Source: Acetobacterium fimetarium (lineage in GTDB: Bacteria; Bacillota; Clostridia; Eubacteriales; Eubacteriaceae). From it: a DNA stretch of 64,000 bases. The notes beneath the pieces are model-generated. The model was not told where the DNA came from, made no database searches, and worked only from the letters and a program-made list of their open reading frames with translations. Each line of letters opens with the position of its first letter. Position 1 is the first letter of the stretch. Shown one piece after another: positions 32,494 through 41,275 of the stretch. Location: contig NZ_WJBC01000003.1 in NCBI RefSeq assembly GCF_014284475.1, forward strand, positions 147,339 to 211,338, written 5' to 3'. The translations under genes and the position numbers were made by a program.

Positions 32494-32963
32494 GAATTTC
32501 CCTCGGTTTGTTTTTCAGAGATCAGCCGCTCCAACTCATCCATGAACGATGCCACATCCTTAAACTGCCGGTAAACTGAAGCAAACCGAACATAAGCCAC
32601 CTGATCCAGGGTTTTCAATGCTGTCATGACCTGTTCCCCAATCAATGATGATGGCACTTCTTTCATTTCACTCTGATAGAGACTGCGTTCAAGATCATCC
32701 ACGACTTCTTTAATGGCATCAATGGGAACCGGGCGCTTTTCGCATGCCTTGATCATCCCATTGAATATTTTGTTTTTATCAAATGGCGTGCGCTGTCCGC
32801 CTTTTTTCACCACAATCAGGGGGATATTCTCGACCCGTTCGTAAGTTGTAAAACGCTTATTGCATTTAGCGCACTCACGTCGTCTACGGATCATTGTCCC
32901 CTCTTCACAAGGGCGAGAATCAACAACCCGACTCTCATCAAATGCACAATATGGACACTTCAT
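32490..32963 (-). CDS. nrdR: Transcriptional repressor NrdR
   Basis: A 157-residue zinc-ribbon/ATP-cone regulator of ribonucleotide reductase genes. Zinc ribbon [18 protein letters not shown]...[18 protein letters not shown] (four cysteines), ATP-cone region [19 protein letters not shown]. Length is standard. It sits 6 bases after ftsZ, a common Clostridia arrangement, and is coupled to the NUDIX gene. Confidence 0.96.
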   Translation of the reverse strand: MKCPYCAFDESRVVDSRPCEEGTMIRRRRECAKCNKRFTTYERVENIPLIVVKKGGQRTPFDKNKIFNGMIKACEKRPVPIDAIKEVVDDLERSLYQSEMKEVPSSLIGEQVMTALKTLDQVAYVRFASVYRQFKDVASFMDELERLISEKQTEGNS

Positions 32964-32969
32964 TTTTAA

Positions 32970-34028
32970 TTAATCTTCGCGGGTCAGAAAATCCGGGATT
33001 GAAAATTCGCCTGCGTTATTCGTACTTGCACTCTTGACAACCTTTTTGATTGCCGCTTTTTTATCTTTTTCTTCGCCGGAAAGGAAGCCCGTTGCAATGA
33101 CGGTGATTTGGATCTCATCACCCAAAGATTCGTCAATGGTTGCACCAAAAATTACATTGGCATCTGGATCTGAAGCTTCTCTCGCAATACTTGCTGCTTT
33201 ATCAACTTCAAACAACGACAAATCTTCGCCTGCTGTAATATTAAGCAGGACGCCGGTTGCGCCATCAATTTGTGTTTCTAGCAAGGGACTGAGAATTGCC
33301 TGTTTAGCGGCTTCTTCAGCACGATTATCACCGGATGCACGACCAACGCCCATGTGAGCAAGCCCGGTATCTTTCATAATTGTTTTTACGTCTGCAAAGT
33401 CCAAACTGATCAGACCTGGCATTGCGATGAGGTCTGAGATACTCTTAACCCCTTGCAGCAGCACGTCATCCGCCAATTTGAAAGCATCTTTAAGGGATGT
33501 CGATTTATCGGCAATTCTCAACAGGCGGTCATTGGGAATGGTCACCAGTGAATCCACATTTTCCTGTAAAAATTCGCTGGCAATTTGCGCATTACGCATC
33601 CGCACACGACCTTCAAACGAGAACGGCTTCGTTACAACGCCAATCGTCAGGATTCCCAAATCTTTTGCAATTCTAGCAATAATCGGTGCCGCACCAGAGC
33701 CGGTTCCGCCACCCATTCCTGCCGTTAAAAACAGAAGATCGGTGTCTTTGATAACATCCGCAATGGCATCCTTACTTTCTTCGGCCGCTTTCTGACCAAT
33801 CTCCGGATTGCCACCTGAGCCGAGCCCCTGGGTCAATTTTTCTCCGATCTGAAGTTTCTTTTCAGACAAAGCCAACGCCAGCGCCTGTTTATCGGTATTG
33901 ATTGCAATAAAATCAACACCTTTCATGCCCGCTTCAATCATTCTGTTAATCGCGTTGTTTCCACCGCCACCAACACCAACTACACGGATTTTTGCGAAAT
34001 TGTCGTAATTTCCATCTAATTCAAACAC
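32970..34028 (-). CDS. ftsZ: Cell division protein FtsZ
   Basis: Tubulin-like GTPase that forms the division ring. I use a GTG start at 34028 ([20 protein letters not shown]) with GAGGAGG 7 bases upstream, giving 352 residues; the ATG frame 13 residues upstream lacks support. The GTP loop GGGTGSG is at about 106-112, and the conserved C-terminal peptide [11 protein letters not shown] that binds FtsA/SepF/ZapA-type partners is at the end. The linker before it is short. Its own promoter lies in the 248-base gap after ftsQ. Confidence 0.97.
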   Translation of the reverse strand: MFELDGNYDNFAKIRVVGVGGGGNNAINRMIEAGMKGVDFIAINTDKQALALALSEKKLQIGEKLTQGLGSGGNPEIGQKAAEESKDAIADVIKDTDLLFLTAGMGGGTGSGAAPIIARIAKDLGILTIGVVTKPFSFEGRVRMRNAQIASEFLQENVDSLVTIPNDRLLRIADKSTSLKDAFKLADDVLLQGVKSISDLIAMPGLISLDFADVKTIMKDTGLAHMGVGRASGDNRAEEAAKQAILSPLLETQIDGATGVLLNITAGEDLSLFEVDKAASIAREASDPDANVIFGATIDESLGDEIQITVIATGFLSGEEKDKKAAIKKVVKSASTNNAGEFSIPDFLTRED

Positions 34029-34152
34029 TTTTTTTCCTCCTCTAACTAAACAGCTTTCTCGTTCCACTTTTATTTCTAAGATTCAGTATTTCTTTTTTTA
34101 ATATCTCATCGATCTTTTTAAAAAATTCGCGTAAAAAAATCTTCACTTCTTT

Positions 34153-34181
34153 ATATTAACCTGTATTTCCAAATTTTTCAA
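34153..34181 (-). promoter_or_regulatory. Candidate sigma-A promoter of ftsZ
   Basis: Minus strand -35 TTGAAA (34176-34181), 17-base spacer, -10 TAATAT (34153-34158), about 125 bases upstream of the GTG start. The rest of the 34029-34276 gap is AT-rich with no other recognisable feature. Confidence 0.5.
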
Positions 34182-34276
34182 CTATTGAATTTTAAATTAA
34201 GAAAAATATCTTTCAATATTTTTTTAACGACTTGATTACTGTCTAATCAATTTCAGATCAGATTGCGAACGAAAAC

Positions 34277-35113
34277 TTATCTTGCTTTGATAACCGGCTT
34301 CGTTCCCACTGTCAGATTTATCAGCATGTTGCTTGTATTTGCAGACAGATTGCTGAGAATGTAGTCTTCATTTTCCTGGAAATTATCATAATCCCAAAAG
34401 CTGAAAATCGTTCCATTCTTTGTCACAATCTCATAAGTATTGTTTTCCGTCATCCGAACTTCAGAAATTTTTTCCAGGCCGCCACTGTCCTCCAGGTCTT
34501 TTAGTATATTCATAACCGTATCAAAACGCCAATAGGGTTCAATCACAACTTCTTCCCCAATTCCGGCCACCGTGATACTTTCGCATCCAAAGACAAGGGG
34601 AATATCTGTTTTTCTGATGTACTCACTGTTTTCAATGAGTTTTTTATCCCGGGTCAGGTAGTATACGTTGTTGTCTTTGCTTACCGCACAAATTGGCGTC
34701 GATTCCTCCAGACGAATCAGAATTTTATTTGGCATTATTTTCGAAATGACTAAATCATCCAAGTTCATAAGGGAATTGATATTGTAGTTTGCTTTATTCA
34801 GATCCACTAAAAAAATGCTCTCGCCAACGCGAATTCCTGATGCATCGATAACCGTCTGAGCATCAACAATTTGATTTCCGACCACTTCTATTTCGGTCAC
34901 GTTGAACAGGCCTTGTTTCACGGCTTCATAAGATGCAAAACTAATTCCCCCAACAATGCCAAGGATAATGAGAATTGTGATCAGACTTGTCATGATTCGC
35001 TTTCTCTTTTTAATTTTACGTTGTCGTCGACGCTGCTCCCGCAGCTCCGCTTTTGACAATTCATAAAGTTGCGGTTTTTCGTTGACTTTTTCTTTTTTAG
35101 ATCGTTTCATCAA
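34277..35113 (-). CDS. ftsQ: Cell division protein FtsQ/DivIB
   Basis: A 278-residue bitopic membrane protein of the divisome. A highly basic cytoplasmic tail (residues 1-42, RREQRRRQRKIKKRKR-like), one transmembrane helix (about 43-65), then the extracellular POTRA domain (LFNVTEIEVVGNQIVDAQTVIDASGI) and beta domain (ILIRLEESTPICAVSKDNNVYYL). Overlaps the end of murG by 4 bases. It is the last gene of the murF-to-ftsQ run. Confidence 0.92.
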   Translation of the reverse strand: MMKRSKKEKVNEKPQLYELSKAELREQRRRQRKIKKRKRIMTSLITILIILGIVGGISFASYEAVKQGLFNVTEIEVVGNQIVDAQTVIDASGIRVGESIFLVDLNKANYNINSLMNLDDLVISKIMPNKILIRLEESTPICAVSKDNNVYYLTRDKKLIENSEYIRKTDIPLVFGCESITVAGIGEEVVIEPYWRFDTVMNILKDLEDSGGLEKISEVRMTENNTYEIVTKNGTIFSFWDYDNFQENEDYILSNLSANTSNMLINLTVGTKPVIKAR

Positions 35114-36213
35114 TTCTCCATGAGCTTATTTATTTCAGCATAAATACGGTCTCCAGCATCAAGAATACTTAATTTTCGAGTAATCTCCGACATCATCTTC
35201 AGTCTGGGTTCATCTTTTAAAAGCGCTTCCGTGATTTCAATCAAATGTTCACCGGTCAACGCTTTGTCCGCGATTAAAATACCGCCACCCTGATCGGTAA
35301 TAACCCGGGCATTAAAATCCTGATGATTTCCCGCCGCCAGGGGATAAGGCACCAGAATGGAGGGAACTCCAACTGCTTCAATTTCTGCTACCGACATGGC
35401 GCCAGCCCGACTGATGACGAGATCCGCCGCCCCTAGAAGCTTGTAAACTTCGTTGCTGTAAGCCTCCACAACGATATTGCCGGATGTATCCATGCCGCCT
35501 TCCCGCACTGCTTGTTTAATCTTATCATATTGTTCTTTTCCTGTTAAATGATAAATGACCCGATCATTCCGATTTTTATAAAAATCCATCAGTGCCACAG
35601 CACCCTGATTGATGGAGCCGGCACCCTGGCTTCCGCCCATGATTAATATCAGCTTCTGCGAATCCAGAAGCTGGAGACTTTTTCGCGAATGCTGTCGATC
35701 CATGGATTGGTACTCCGACCGGACCGGATTTCCTGCCAGAAATGTCTTGCCGGCCGGGAAATACTGTTCTGCTTCTTTAAAACTGATCGCAATCCGATCG
35801 ACTTTTTTTCCCAGCATGCGATTGGTTCTACCGGGAAACGCATTCTGTTCATGAATCATCGTCGGAATTTTTCGCCGACTGGCCTGCAAAAGAAGCGGCC
35901 CTGCCGTAAACCCGCCGGTTCCGATAACCAGATCGGGTTGATGACGATCCAGCACTTTTTTGGCATCCCGCATGCCGTCAAAAATTCCTTTCACTGCCGC
36001 CAGTGTTTCCAGTGAAAGCTGTCGTTCAAACCCTCTTACCCGGATATACTCAATCGGATATCCTAATTGCGGAATAATATTTTTCTCCATTCCGACTTTC
36101 GATCCGATAAAGACGATCTCGGCATTCGGGTTTGCATTTTTTATTTTCTCGGCAATCGCCAGTCCCGGATAAATATGGCCACCAGTCCCGCCCGCTGCTA
36201 TGAGTACTTTCAT
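35110..36213 (-). CDS. murG: UDP-GlcNAc:lipid I N-acetylglucosaminyltransferase MurG
   Basis: A 367-residue peripheral membrane enzyme that turns lipid I into lipid II. KVLIAAGGTGGHIYPGLAIAEKI is the first glycine-rich loop, TGGFTAGPLL and HEQNAFPGRTNRML follow, and the C-terminal donor site is LILIMGGSQGAGSINQ, VISRAGAMSVAEIEAVGVPSILVPYPLAAGNHQ. Length is normal. Between ftsW and ftsQ; murC and murB, often found here, are absent. Confidence 0.97.
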   Translation of the reverse strand: MKVLIAAGGTGGHIYPGLAIAEKIKNANPNAEIVFIGSKVGMEKNIIPQLGYPIEYIRVRGFERQLSLETLAAVKGIFDGMRDAKKVLDRHQPDLVIGTGGFTAGPLLLQASRRKIPTMIHEQNAFPGRTNRMLGKKVDRIAISFKEAEQYFPAGKTFLAGNPVRSEYQSMDRQHSRKSLQLLDSQKLILIMGGSQGAGSINQGAVALMDFYKNRNDRVIYHLTGKEQYDKIKQAVREGGMDTSGNIVVEAYSNEVYKLLGAADLVISRAGAMSVAEIEAVGVPSILVPYPLAAGNHQDFNARVITDQGGGILIADKALTGEHLIEITEALLKDEPRLKMMSEITRKLSILDAGDRIYAEINKLMEN

Positions 36214-36221
36214 TGTCTACC

Positions 36222-37319
36222 TCACAATCTGTTTCTGCTAAGATCAACACTCCGGGAAATATTCAATACCGGCCCCATCATCGCAAAGAGAATGATAACC
36301 GATGATCCGCCGGCACTCATAAAGGGAAGTGCCATCCCGGTAACCGGAATGACGGCTGATGCCACGCCAATGTTTACCAGAACCTGAAATGCCAGCAGCA
36401 TCATGACACTGCTGGTATATAAATACCCGAAAGTATCCGGTGATTTTTGAGCAATCTTAAATCCCCGCCAAATAACAAATGCAAATAAGCCCAAAACGAT
36501 CAAACAGCCGATAAAACCGAATTCTTCTGCGATGTTTGCAAAAATAAAGTCATTCTGCAATTCCGGCAGAAATGAATATTTCTGTTTCCCATTGCCTAAT
36601 CCCTTACCCCAAAAACCGCCGGTGCCAATGGCCAATAGCGACTGGGTTATCTGATAATCATAGCCGCTTTTGCCTAAAAAAACATTGAAGCGGTCAAGAC
36701 GCCAGGGTTCGGCAATCATCAGTGCCACAAATGCCGCCAGTCCGACCCCGATATAAGGCAAGAAGATTTTAAGCCGAACGCCGGCAAAATACAAAACGCC
36801 ACACATTCCGATCGCGATGGCCATCGTCGCACTCAATGACGGTTCGACAACGGTAATCGCACAGATAATGCCTAAGGGCAGCATACAATACAGGAAAAAG
36901 GGCCCCGGTTCGCGGATAACATTCCGGTTTCTTGAAATGAGTGTACTGAAATAAAGAATCCCGGCTACTTTTGCAAATTCGGACGGCTGAAAGGTTGTCA
37001 CTTTCAGATCAAGCCATCGTCTTGCGTCATTGACTTTCACGCCGATACCCGGTATTAAAACAATCAGCAGCAGGAAGGCGGCGATCACCATCGCAATGAT
37101 ATAATATTTTTTGTAGGTTCGATAATCGATTCTACTCATGACCATCATGACAAGAACACCCAGAAAATCAAATAATAATTGTTTCAGAAAAAGGGTATAC
37201 CCTTTTTCACCACTAATTGTCGCTGAATACATACTGGCACTAAAGACCATTATTACCCCAATTCCTGCCAGTATCAATAAAGCAATCAAAAAGGGTCGAT
37301 CTATTCTTCCTGTTTTCAT
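36222..37319 (-). CDS. ftsW: Lipid II glycosyltransferase FtsW
   Basis: A 365-residue SEDS protein with about ten membrane segments, the septal peptidoglycan polymerase. Seen: IGVIMVFSASMYSATI, FQPSEFAKVAGILYFS, the conserved large extracellular loop (WRLDRFNVFLGKSGYDYQITQSLLAIGTGGFWGKGLGNGKQKYSFLPELQNDFIFA region, about 205-260) and PVTGMALPFMSAGGSS. Between murD and murG. Confidence 0.95.
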   Translation of the reverse strand: MKTGRIDRPFLIALLILAGIGVIMVFSASMYSATISGEKGYTLFLKQLLFDFLGVLVMMVMSRIDYRTYKKYYIIAMVIAAFLLLIVLIPGIGVKVNDARRWLDLKVTTFQPSEFAKVAGILYFSTLISRNRNVIREPGPFFLYCMLPLGIICAITVVEPSLSATMAIAIGMCGVLYFAGVRLKIFLPYIGVGLAAFVALMIAEPWRLDRFNVFLGKSGYDYQITQSLLAIGTGGFWGKGLGNGKQKYSFLPELQNDFIFANIAEEFGFIGCLIVLGLFAFVIWRGFKIAQKSPDTFGYLYTSSVMMLLAFQVLVNIGVASAVIPVTGMALPFMSAGGSSVIILFAMMGPVLNISRSVDLSRNRL

Positions 37320-37337
37320 GGATTACTCCTCAATTTC

Positions 37338-38699
37338 TTATTGATTCTTAGTCACTAGTTCCTTGAAAATTCGACCTCGGATTTCATAATTATCAAACAT
37401 ATCCCAGCTTGCACAGGCCGGTGATAACAACACGGTGTCTCCGTCTACTGCTTCCGCTTTTGCCGCCGCAACCGCCTCTTCATAATTATCAACCTTTGTG
37501 ATGTTTGTAAAACCTTTGGCCGTTGCCGCTGTTATTATATCATTGGCAGTCACCCCTAATACAATCAGTCGTTTTACACGTTTTGCCACTAATTCCATTA
37601 GTTCCGAATAGTCTTCTTTTTTATCATAACCACCGGCGAGCAGAATGATCGGTGTATCGACCGCGTTTAATGCCGTGATGGTCGCATTGGTATTGGTTCC
37701 CTTTGAGTCGTTAATATAGGTTACGCCGGAAAAACAGCCAACCCACTCCAACCGGTGCTCAACGCCTTTAAACTCTTTCAGCACTGTCACGATCACATCG
37801 ATTGTCACCCCGGAAAAATAGGCCAAAGTCAAGGCCGCCAGAGCATTCATGGTATTGTGCGGTCCGATGATTCCCAGTTCGTCCTCACGACATACCGTTA
37901 TTACTTCTTTCCCGTTATTGATGTATAATTTTCCATCCAAACACCAGGCCCCGTAATCCAACGGCTTCAAATAGCTGAAATACGCTTTTTTCGAAACCGC
38001 CTGTTCTCCGAGTTGGCAGACCAGCTGATCATCTGCGTTTAAAACCAGCAGGTCGTCGTTGGTCTGATTCTCAAAAATCCGGCCTTTTGCCTGGACATAG
38101 TTTTCCATCGTCAAATGCCGATCGAGATGATCGGGGGTCAGATTGAGAATCGCTGCTGCTCTGGGGCGAAATGCCTGAATGGTTTCCAGCTGGAAACTGC
38201 TGATTTCCGTCACGAAAACATCCGCTTCTTTCGATTCCGCAATATAATTCGTGATCGGATCGCCAATATTTCCAACCACATAGGTTCCCCGTCCGGAAGC
38301 TTTGAATATTTCTCCCAACAAAGTGGTGGTGGTGGTTTTTCCATTCGTTCCGGTCACTGCAATAAAGGGCGTTTTTGTCAATCGATAGGCTGCTTCAACC
38401 TCTCCAATCACAGGAATGCCCTGTTCATAGGCCGCTTTGATAATCGGAATGATCAGCGGAACGCCGGGACTTACAATAATCTCGTCGATTGCTTTTAAGA
38501 TCTCCGGGCTGGGCTGAATACCAAATATGGATTCAAAACAGGGCCTTTTTTCATATTCCAGAATTTGCGGAAACTCTTTTAAAATAATGCTGGCTTCTCG
38601 GGTGTCGGTTAACACCACGCCTTCTCCCAAATCCAGCAGTAATTCTGTTACAGCCACGCCGCTTCGGGCGGCCCCAATAACCAATGTCGTTTTTCTCAT
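37338..38699 (-). CDS. murD: UDP-N-acetylmuramoylalanine--D-glutamate ligase
   Basis: A 453-residue cytoplasmic ligase adding D-glutamate to UDP-MurNAc-Ala. N-terminal Rossmann domain (TTLVIGAARSGVAVTELL), ATP loop FIAVTGTNGKTTTTTLLGEI, ILNLTPDHLDRH and YINDSKGTNTNATITALNAV, C-terminal IILLAGGYDKKEDYSEL and LSPACASWDMFDNYEIRG. Normal length. Confidence 0.96.
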   Translation of the reverse strand: MRKTTLVIGAARSGVAVTELLLDLGEGVVLTDTREASIILKEFPQILEYEKRPCFESIFGIQPSPEILKAIDEIIVSPGVPLIIPIIKAAYEQGIPVIGEVEAAYRLTKTPFIAVTGTNGKTTTTTLLGEIFKASGRGTYVVGNIGDPITNYIAESKEADVFVTEISSFQLETIQAFRPRAAAILNLTPDHLDRHLTMENYVQAKGRIFENQTNDDLLVLNADDQLVCQLGEQAVSKKAYFSYLKPLDYGAWCLDGKLYINNGKEVITVCREDELGIIGPHNTMNALAALTLAYFSGVTIDVIVTVLKEFKGVEHRLEWVGCFSGVTYINDSKGTNTNATITALNAVDTPIILLAGGYDKKEDYSELMELVAKRVKRLIVLGVTANDIITAATAKGFTNITKVDNYEEAVAAAKAEAVDGDTVLLSPACASWDMFDNYEIRGRIFKELVTKNQ

Positions 38700-38711
38700 G
38701 TTGAACCTCTC

Positions 38712-39686
38712 CTAAACTAAACTAATGAATGCGATGATCACAAAAATCACGGACACAACCCAAAAGGCTGTTACAACGCGGGTTTCACTCCAGCCGCCCA
38801 ATTCAAAATGATGATGAATCGGCGCCATTCTGAAAAAGCGTTTTCCCTTGGTGGCCTTGAAATAACCTACCTGAATAACCACCGATAATGCCTCAATCAC
38901 AAACAATCCGCCGGCAATCAGTAAAAATATCTGCAGCTGAGTCGTGATTGCCACTACCACAACGGCACCACCTAAAGCCATCGAACCGGTATCGCCCATA
39001 AAGATATCCGCCGGATTGGAGTTATGCATTAGGAAGCCCAGGCAGCCGCCGATGACACCACCGATAAAAACCGTCGTGGCGGTTACCGATAAAACCATCG
39101 ATCCGACAAAAAAGAAAATACACACAATCAGGGTTACTCCTGCGGCCAGGCCATCGAGTCCATCCGTCAGATTCACGGCATTGACAATGGCAATGACGGC
39201 AAAAACGGTAAACGGCACGTACCAGATGCCAAAATCAACCGGCTGGCTCATAAACGGCACGATCAGCGTTGAACCGATGGTCGGACAATAGTAGGCATAC
39301 AAGGCAATGGCCAATGCGCCCACAAACTGAAGCACAATTTTCTGCCAGGCGCGCAGGCCGAGATTGTGTTTTTGGGCAACCTTGATGTAATCGTCGATGA
39401 AGCCGACGCAGCCAAAATACAGCATGACGATCAGTGGGAAAAAATCCCAGATCCGGGTTAACAATGACAGCAGAATGAAAGCGATGATCACGCCCAACTG
39501 AATGACCAGACCACCCATCGTCGGGGTCCCCGATTTTGCCAGATGGCTTTGTGGTCCTTCTTCCCGTATCGCCTGTCCGAATTTCAACCGTCTGAGCATC
39601 GGAATGATAAGCGGAGTAACATAATAAACGACCGCAAAAGAAATAAGCAGTCCAACTAATCCTAATTTAAAAGCCGGAATTTCCAT
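38712..39686 (-). CDS. mraY: Phospho-N-acetylmuramoyl-pentapeptide transferase
   Basis: A 324-residue membrane enzyme with ten helices that transfers phospho-MurNAc-pentapeptide to undecaprenyl phosphate (lipid I). Seen: SHLAKSGTPTMGGLVIQLG, FGCVGFIDDYIKVAQKHN (catalytic DD), NAVNLTDGLDGLAAG, GFLMHNSNPADIFMGDTGSMALGG and MAPIHHHFELGGWSE. Overlaps murF by one base. Confidence 0.97.
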   Translation of the reverse strand: MEIPAFKLGLVGLLISFAVVYYVTPLIIPMLRRLKFGQAIREEGPQSHLAKSGTPTMGGLVIQLGVIIAFILLSLLTRIWDFFPLIVMLYFGCVGFIDDYIKVAQKHNLGLRAWQKIVLQFVGALAIALYAYYCPTIGSTLIVPFMSQPVDFGIWYVPFTVFAVIAIVNAVNLTDGLDGLAAGVTLIVCIFFFVGSMVLSVTATTVFIGGVIGGCLGFLMHNSNPADIFMGDTGSMALGGAVVVVAITTQLQIFLLIAGGLFVIEALSVVIQVGYFKATKGKRFFRMAPIHHHFELGGWSETRVVTAFWVVSVIFVIIAFISLV

Positions 39687-41062
39687 TATTTGTTTCCTCC
39701 TTCAATATAATCAAGCACTTTTTCCAGACCCATTCCGCGGGAAGCTTTAATTAACACAATATCTTCCGAAGCGATGATTTTCCGGAGACACGCTCCCGCC
39801 GCATCCGCATTTGCGACGTGATAAACATCGTTTCGGTTCTGGCCATATCCCCTGCAGATCTCTTTTCCTAAATCGCCGACACCGATGAGAACATCCGCTT
39901 TCTTTCTTGCGTATTCGCCAATTTCGTAATGCGCAGCCGGGCCGAAATCGCCCATCTCAAGCATATCTCCTAGCACGGCGATCCTTCGTCCGTAATCAGC
40001 TCCGACGGTTTCCAGCACATCAAGTGATGCTTTCATCGCATCCGGATTCGCATTATAAGCGTCATTGATCACTTTTATCTTTCCGATTGAAAAAATATTC
40101 ATGCGGTTGCCACTCGGCACAAAAGCATCCAGACCTTTTTGTATTTCCGGTTGCGTCATTTTATAAAAATGTCCCAGCCAAATTGCAACCAGACAATTAT
40201 AAACATTATGTACGCCCGGAAAGCCAAAAGAATAGTTTTCTTTTTTCCCTTCCCATTCCACCAGCATTTGGAGGCCACTGCTGTTGGAGACATATTCAAG
40301 TGCCTTAATGCTCTGCTGATCGTTTATTCCGAAGGTTTGAACCTGATAGCTGTTTTTTTCTTCTTTCAGCTTTTTAAGAAAGCCGTCGTCGCCATTGACC
40401 AGTGCCATGCCGTCATTCTTTAATGTCTGCAATATTTCTTTTTTTGCCAGAAATATATTTTCCTGCGTTTTCAGACGTTCAATATGACAAAGGCCGATAT
40501 TGGTGATCACACCAATGTCGGGATCAACACTCCTGATCGACTTTGAAATATCTCCCAGATGATCCATTCCCATTTCAATCACCGCCATTTCATGTTCCGG
40601 TCCCAGATTGAAAAGCGTTTGGGGAATGCCGTATTCATTGTTAAAATTTCCTTCGGTTTTGAGTGTTGTGTATTTTTGGGCAAGTACCGATGCAACCAGA
40701 TCTTTAGTGGTCGTTTTACCACTGCTTCCTGTAATAGCAATCACCGGCAACTGATAGCGATGTCGGTTGAAACTCGCCAGCGCTTTCATGGCTTCCAAAG
40801 TCGACTCCACTAATATGACAGTCATCTTCTCTGGAAACGGCCGATCTTTTTCCTGGGTCAGACTCACGCTGCCACCATTTAAAAAAGCCTGTTCAATATA
40901 TTCATGGCCATTATTCTTTTCGCCGATGATCGGAATGTACAAATCACCATTTTGTATTTTCCGGCTGTCAATCTTAACGTTTTTTATTTTTAAATCCCGT
41001 TCACCTTGAAGTAATTCCCCCCGGGTGATTCCGAGTATTTCATCAATACTGATACTGTCCAT
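39686..41062 (-). CDS. murF: UDP-N-acetylmuramoyl-tripeptide--D-alanyl-D-alanine ligase
   Basis: A 458-residue ligase that adds D-Ala-D-Ala. ATP loop VIAITGSSGKTTTKDLVASV, NFNNEYGIPQTLFNL, MAVIEMGMDHLGDI, KVINDAYNANPDAMKASLDVL and AVLGDMLEMGDFGPAAH mark MurF. First gene of the murF-mraY-murD-ftsW-murG-ftsQ run; the gene before it in most clusters, murE, is missing and a terminator follows the pbp gene instead. Confidence 0.96.
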   Translation of the reverse strand: MDSISIDEILGITRGELLQGERDLKIKNVKIDSRKIQNGDLYIPIIGEKNNGHEYIEQAFLNGGSVSLTQEKDRPFPEKMTVILVESTLEAMKALASFNRHRYQLPVIAITGSSGKTTTKDLVASVLAQKYTTLKTEGNFNNEYGIPQTLFNLGPEHEMAVIEMGMDHLGDISKSIRSVDPDIGVITNIGLCHIERLKTQENIFLAKKEILQTLKNDGMALVNGDDGFLKKLKEEKNSYQVQTFGINDQQSIKALEYVSNSSGLQMLVEWEGKKENYSFGFPGVHNVYNCLVAIWLGHFYKMTQPEIQKGLDAFVPSGNRMNIFSIGKIKVINDAYNANPDAMKASLDVLETVGADYGRRIAVLGDMLEMGDFGPAAHYEIGEYARKKADVLIGVGDLGKEICRGYGQNRNDVYHVANADAAGACLRKIIASEDIVLIKASRGMGLEKVLDYIEGGNK

Positions 41063-41109
41063 CGATAAATTTTTACCTGATCTTTCTCCAGAATTTTATT
41101 CACACAAAG

Positions 41110-41146
41110 GCCGACGATTACCTGTCTTCACTTAGCAAGCGTCGGC
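41110..41146 (-). other. Leader hairpin upstream of murF
   Basis: Perfect 7-bp stem GCCGACG (41110-41116) / CGTCGGC (41140-41146) with a 23-base loop inside the 213-base gap between the pbp gene and murF. It is in the murF leader. No T tract follows, so it is not an obvious terminator; role unknown. Confidence 0.4.
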
Positions 41147-41232
41147 AAAACGGCAAGATACCGAGTCGCTTATTTCCCTGTATTTTTTCTTTTTTTCCAA
41201 AAGACTGTGATATTATACCAAACTTTCCACAT

Positions 41233-41267
41233 AAAGAAAAGCAAGGATTTCCCCCTCGCTTTTCTTT
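41233..41267 (-). terminator. Terminator downstream of the pbp gene's opposite end
   Basis: Inverted repeat AAAGAAAAGCAAGG (41233-41246) / CCCTCGCTTTTCTTT (41253-41267) with a short loop, just past the pbp stop (41276) on the minus strand. It separates the mraZ-rsmH-ftsL-pbp unit from the murF unit. Confidence 0.75.
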
Positions 41268-41275
41268 TATCTTTA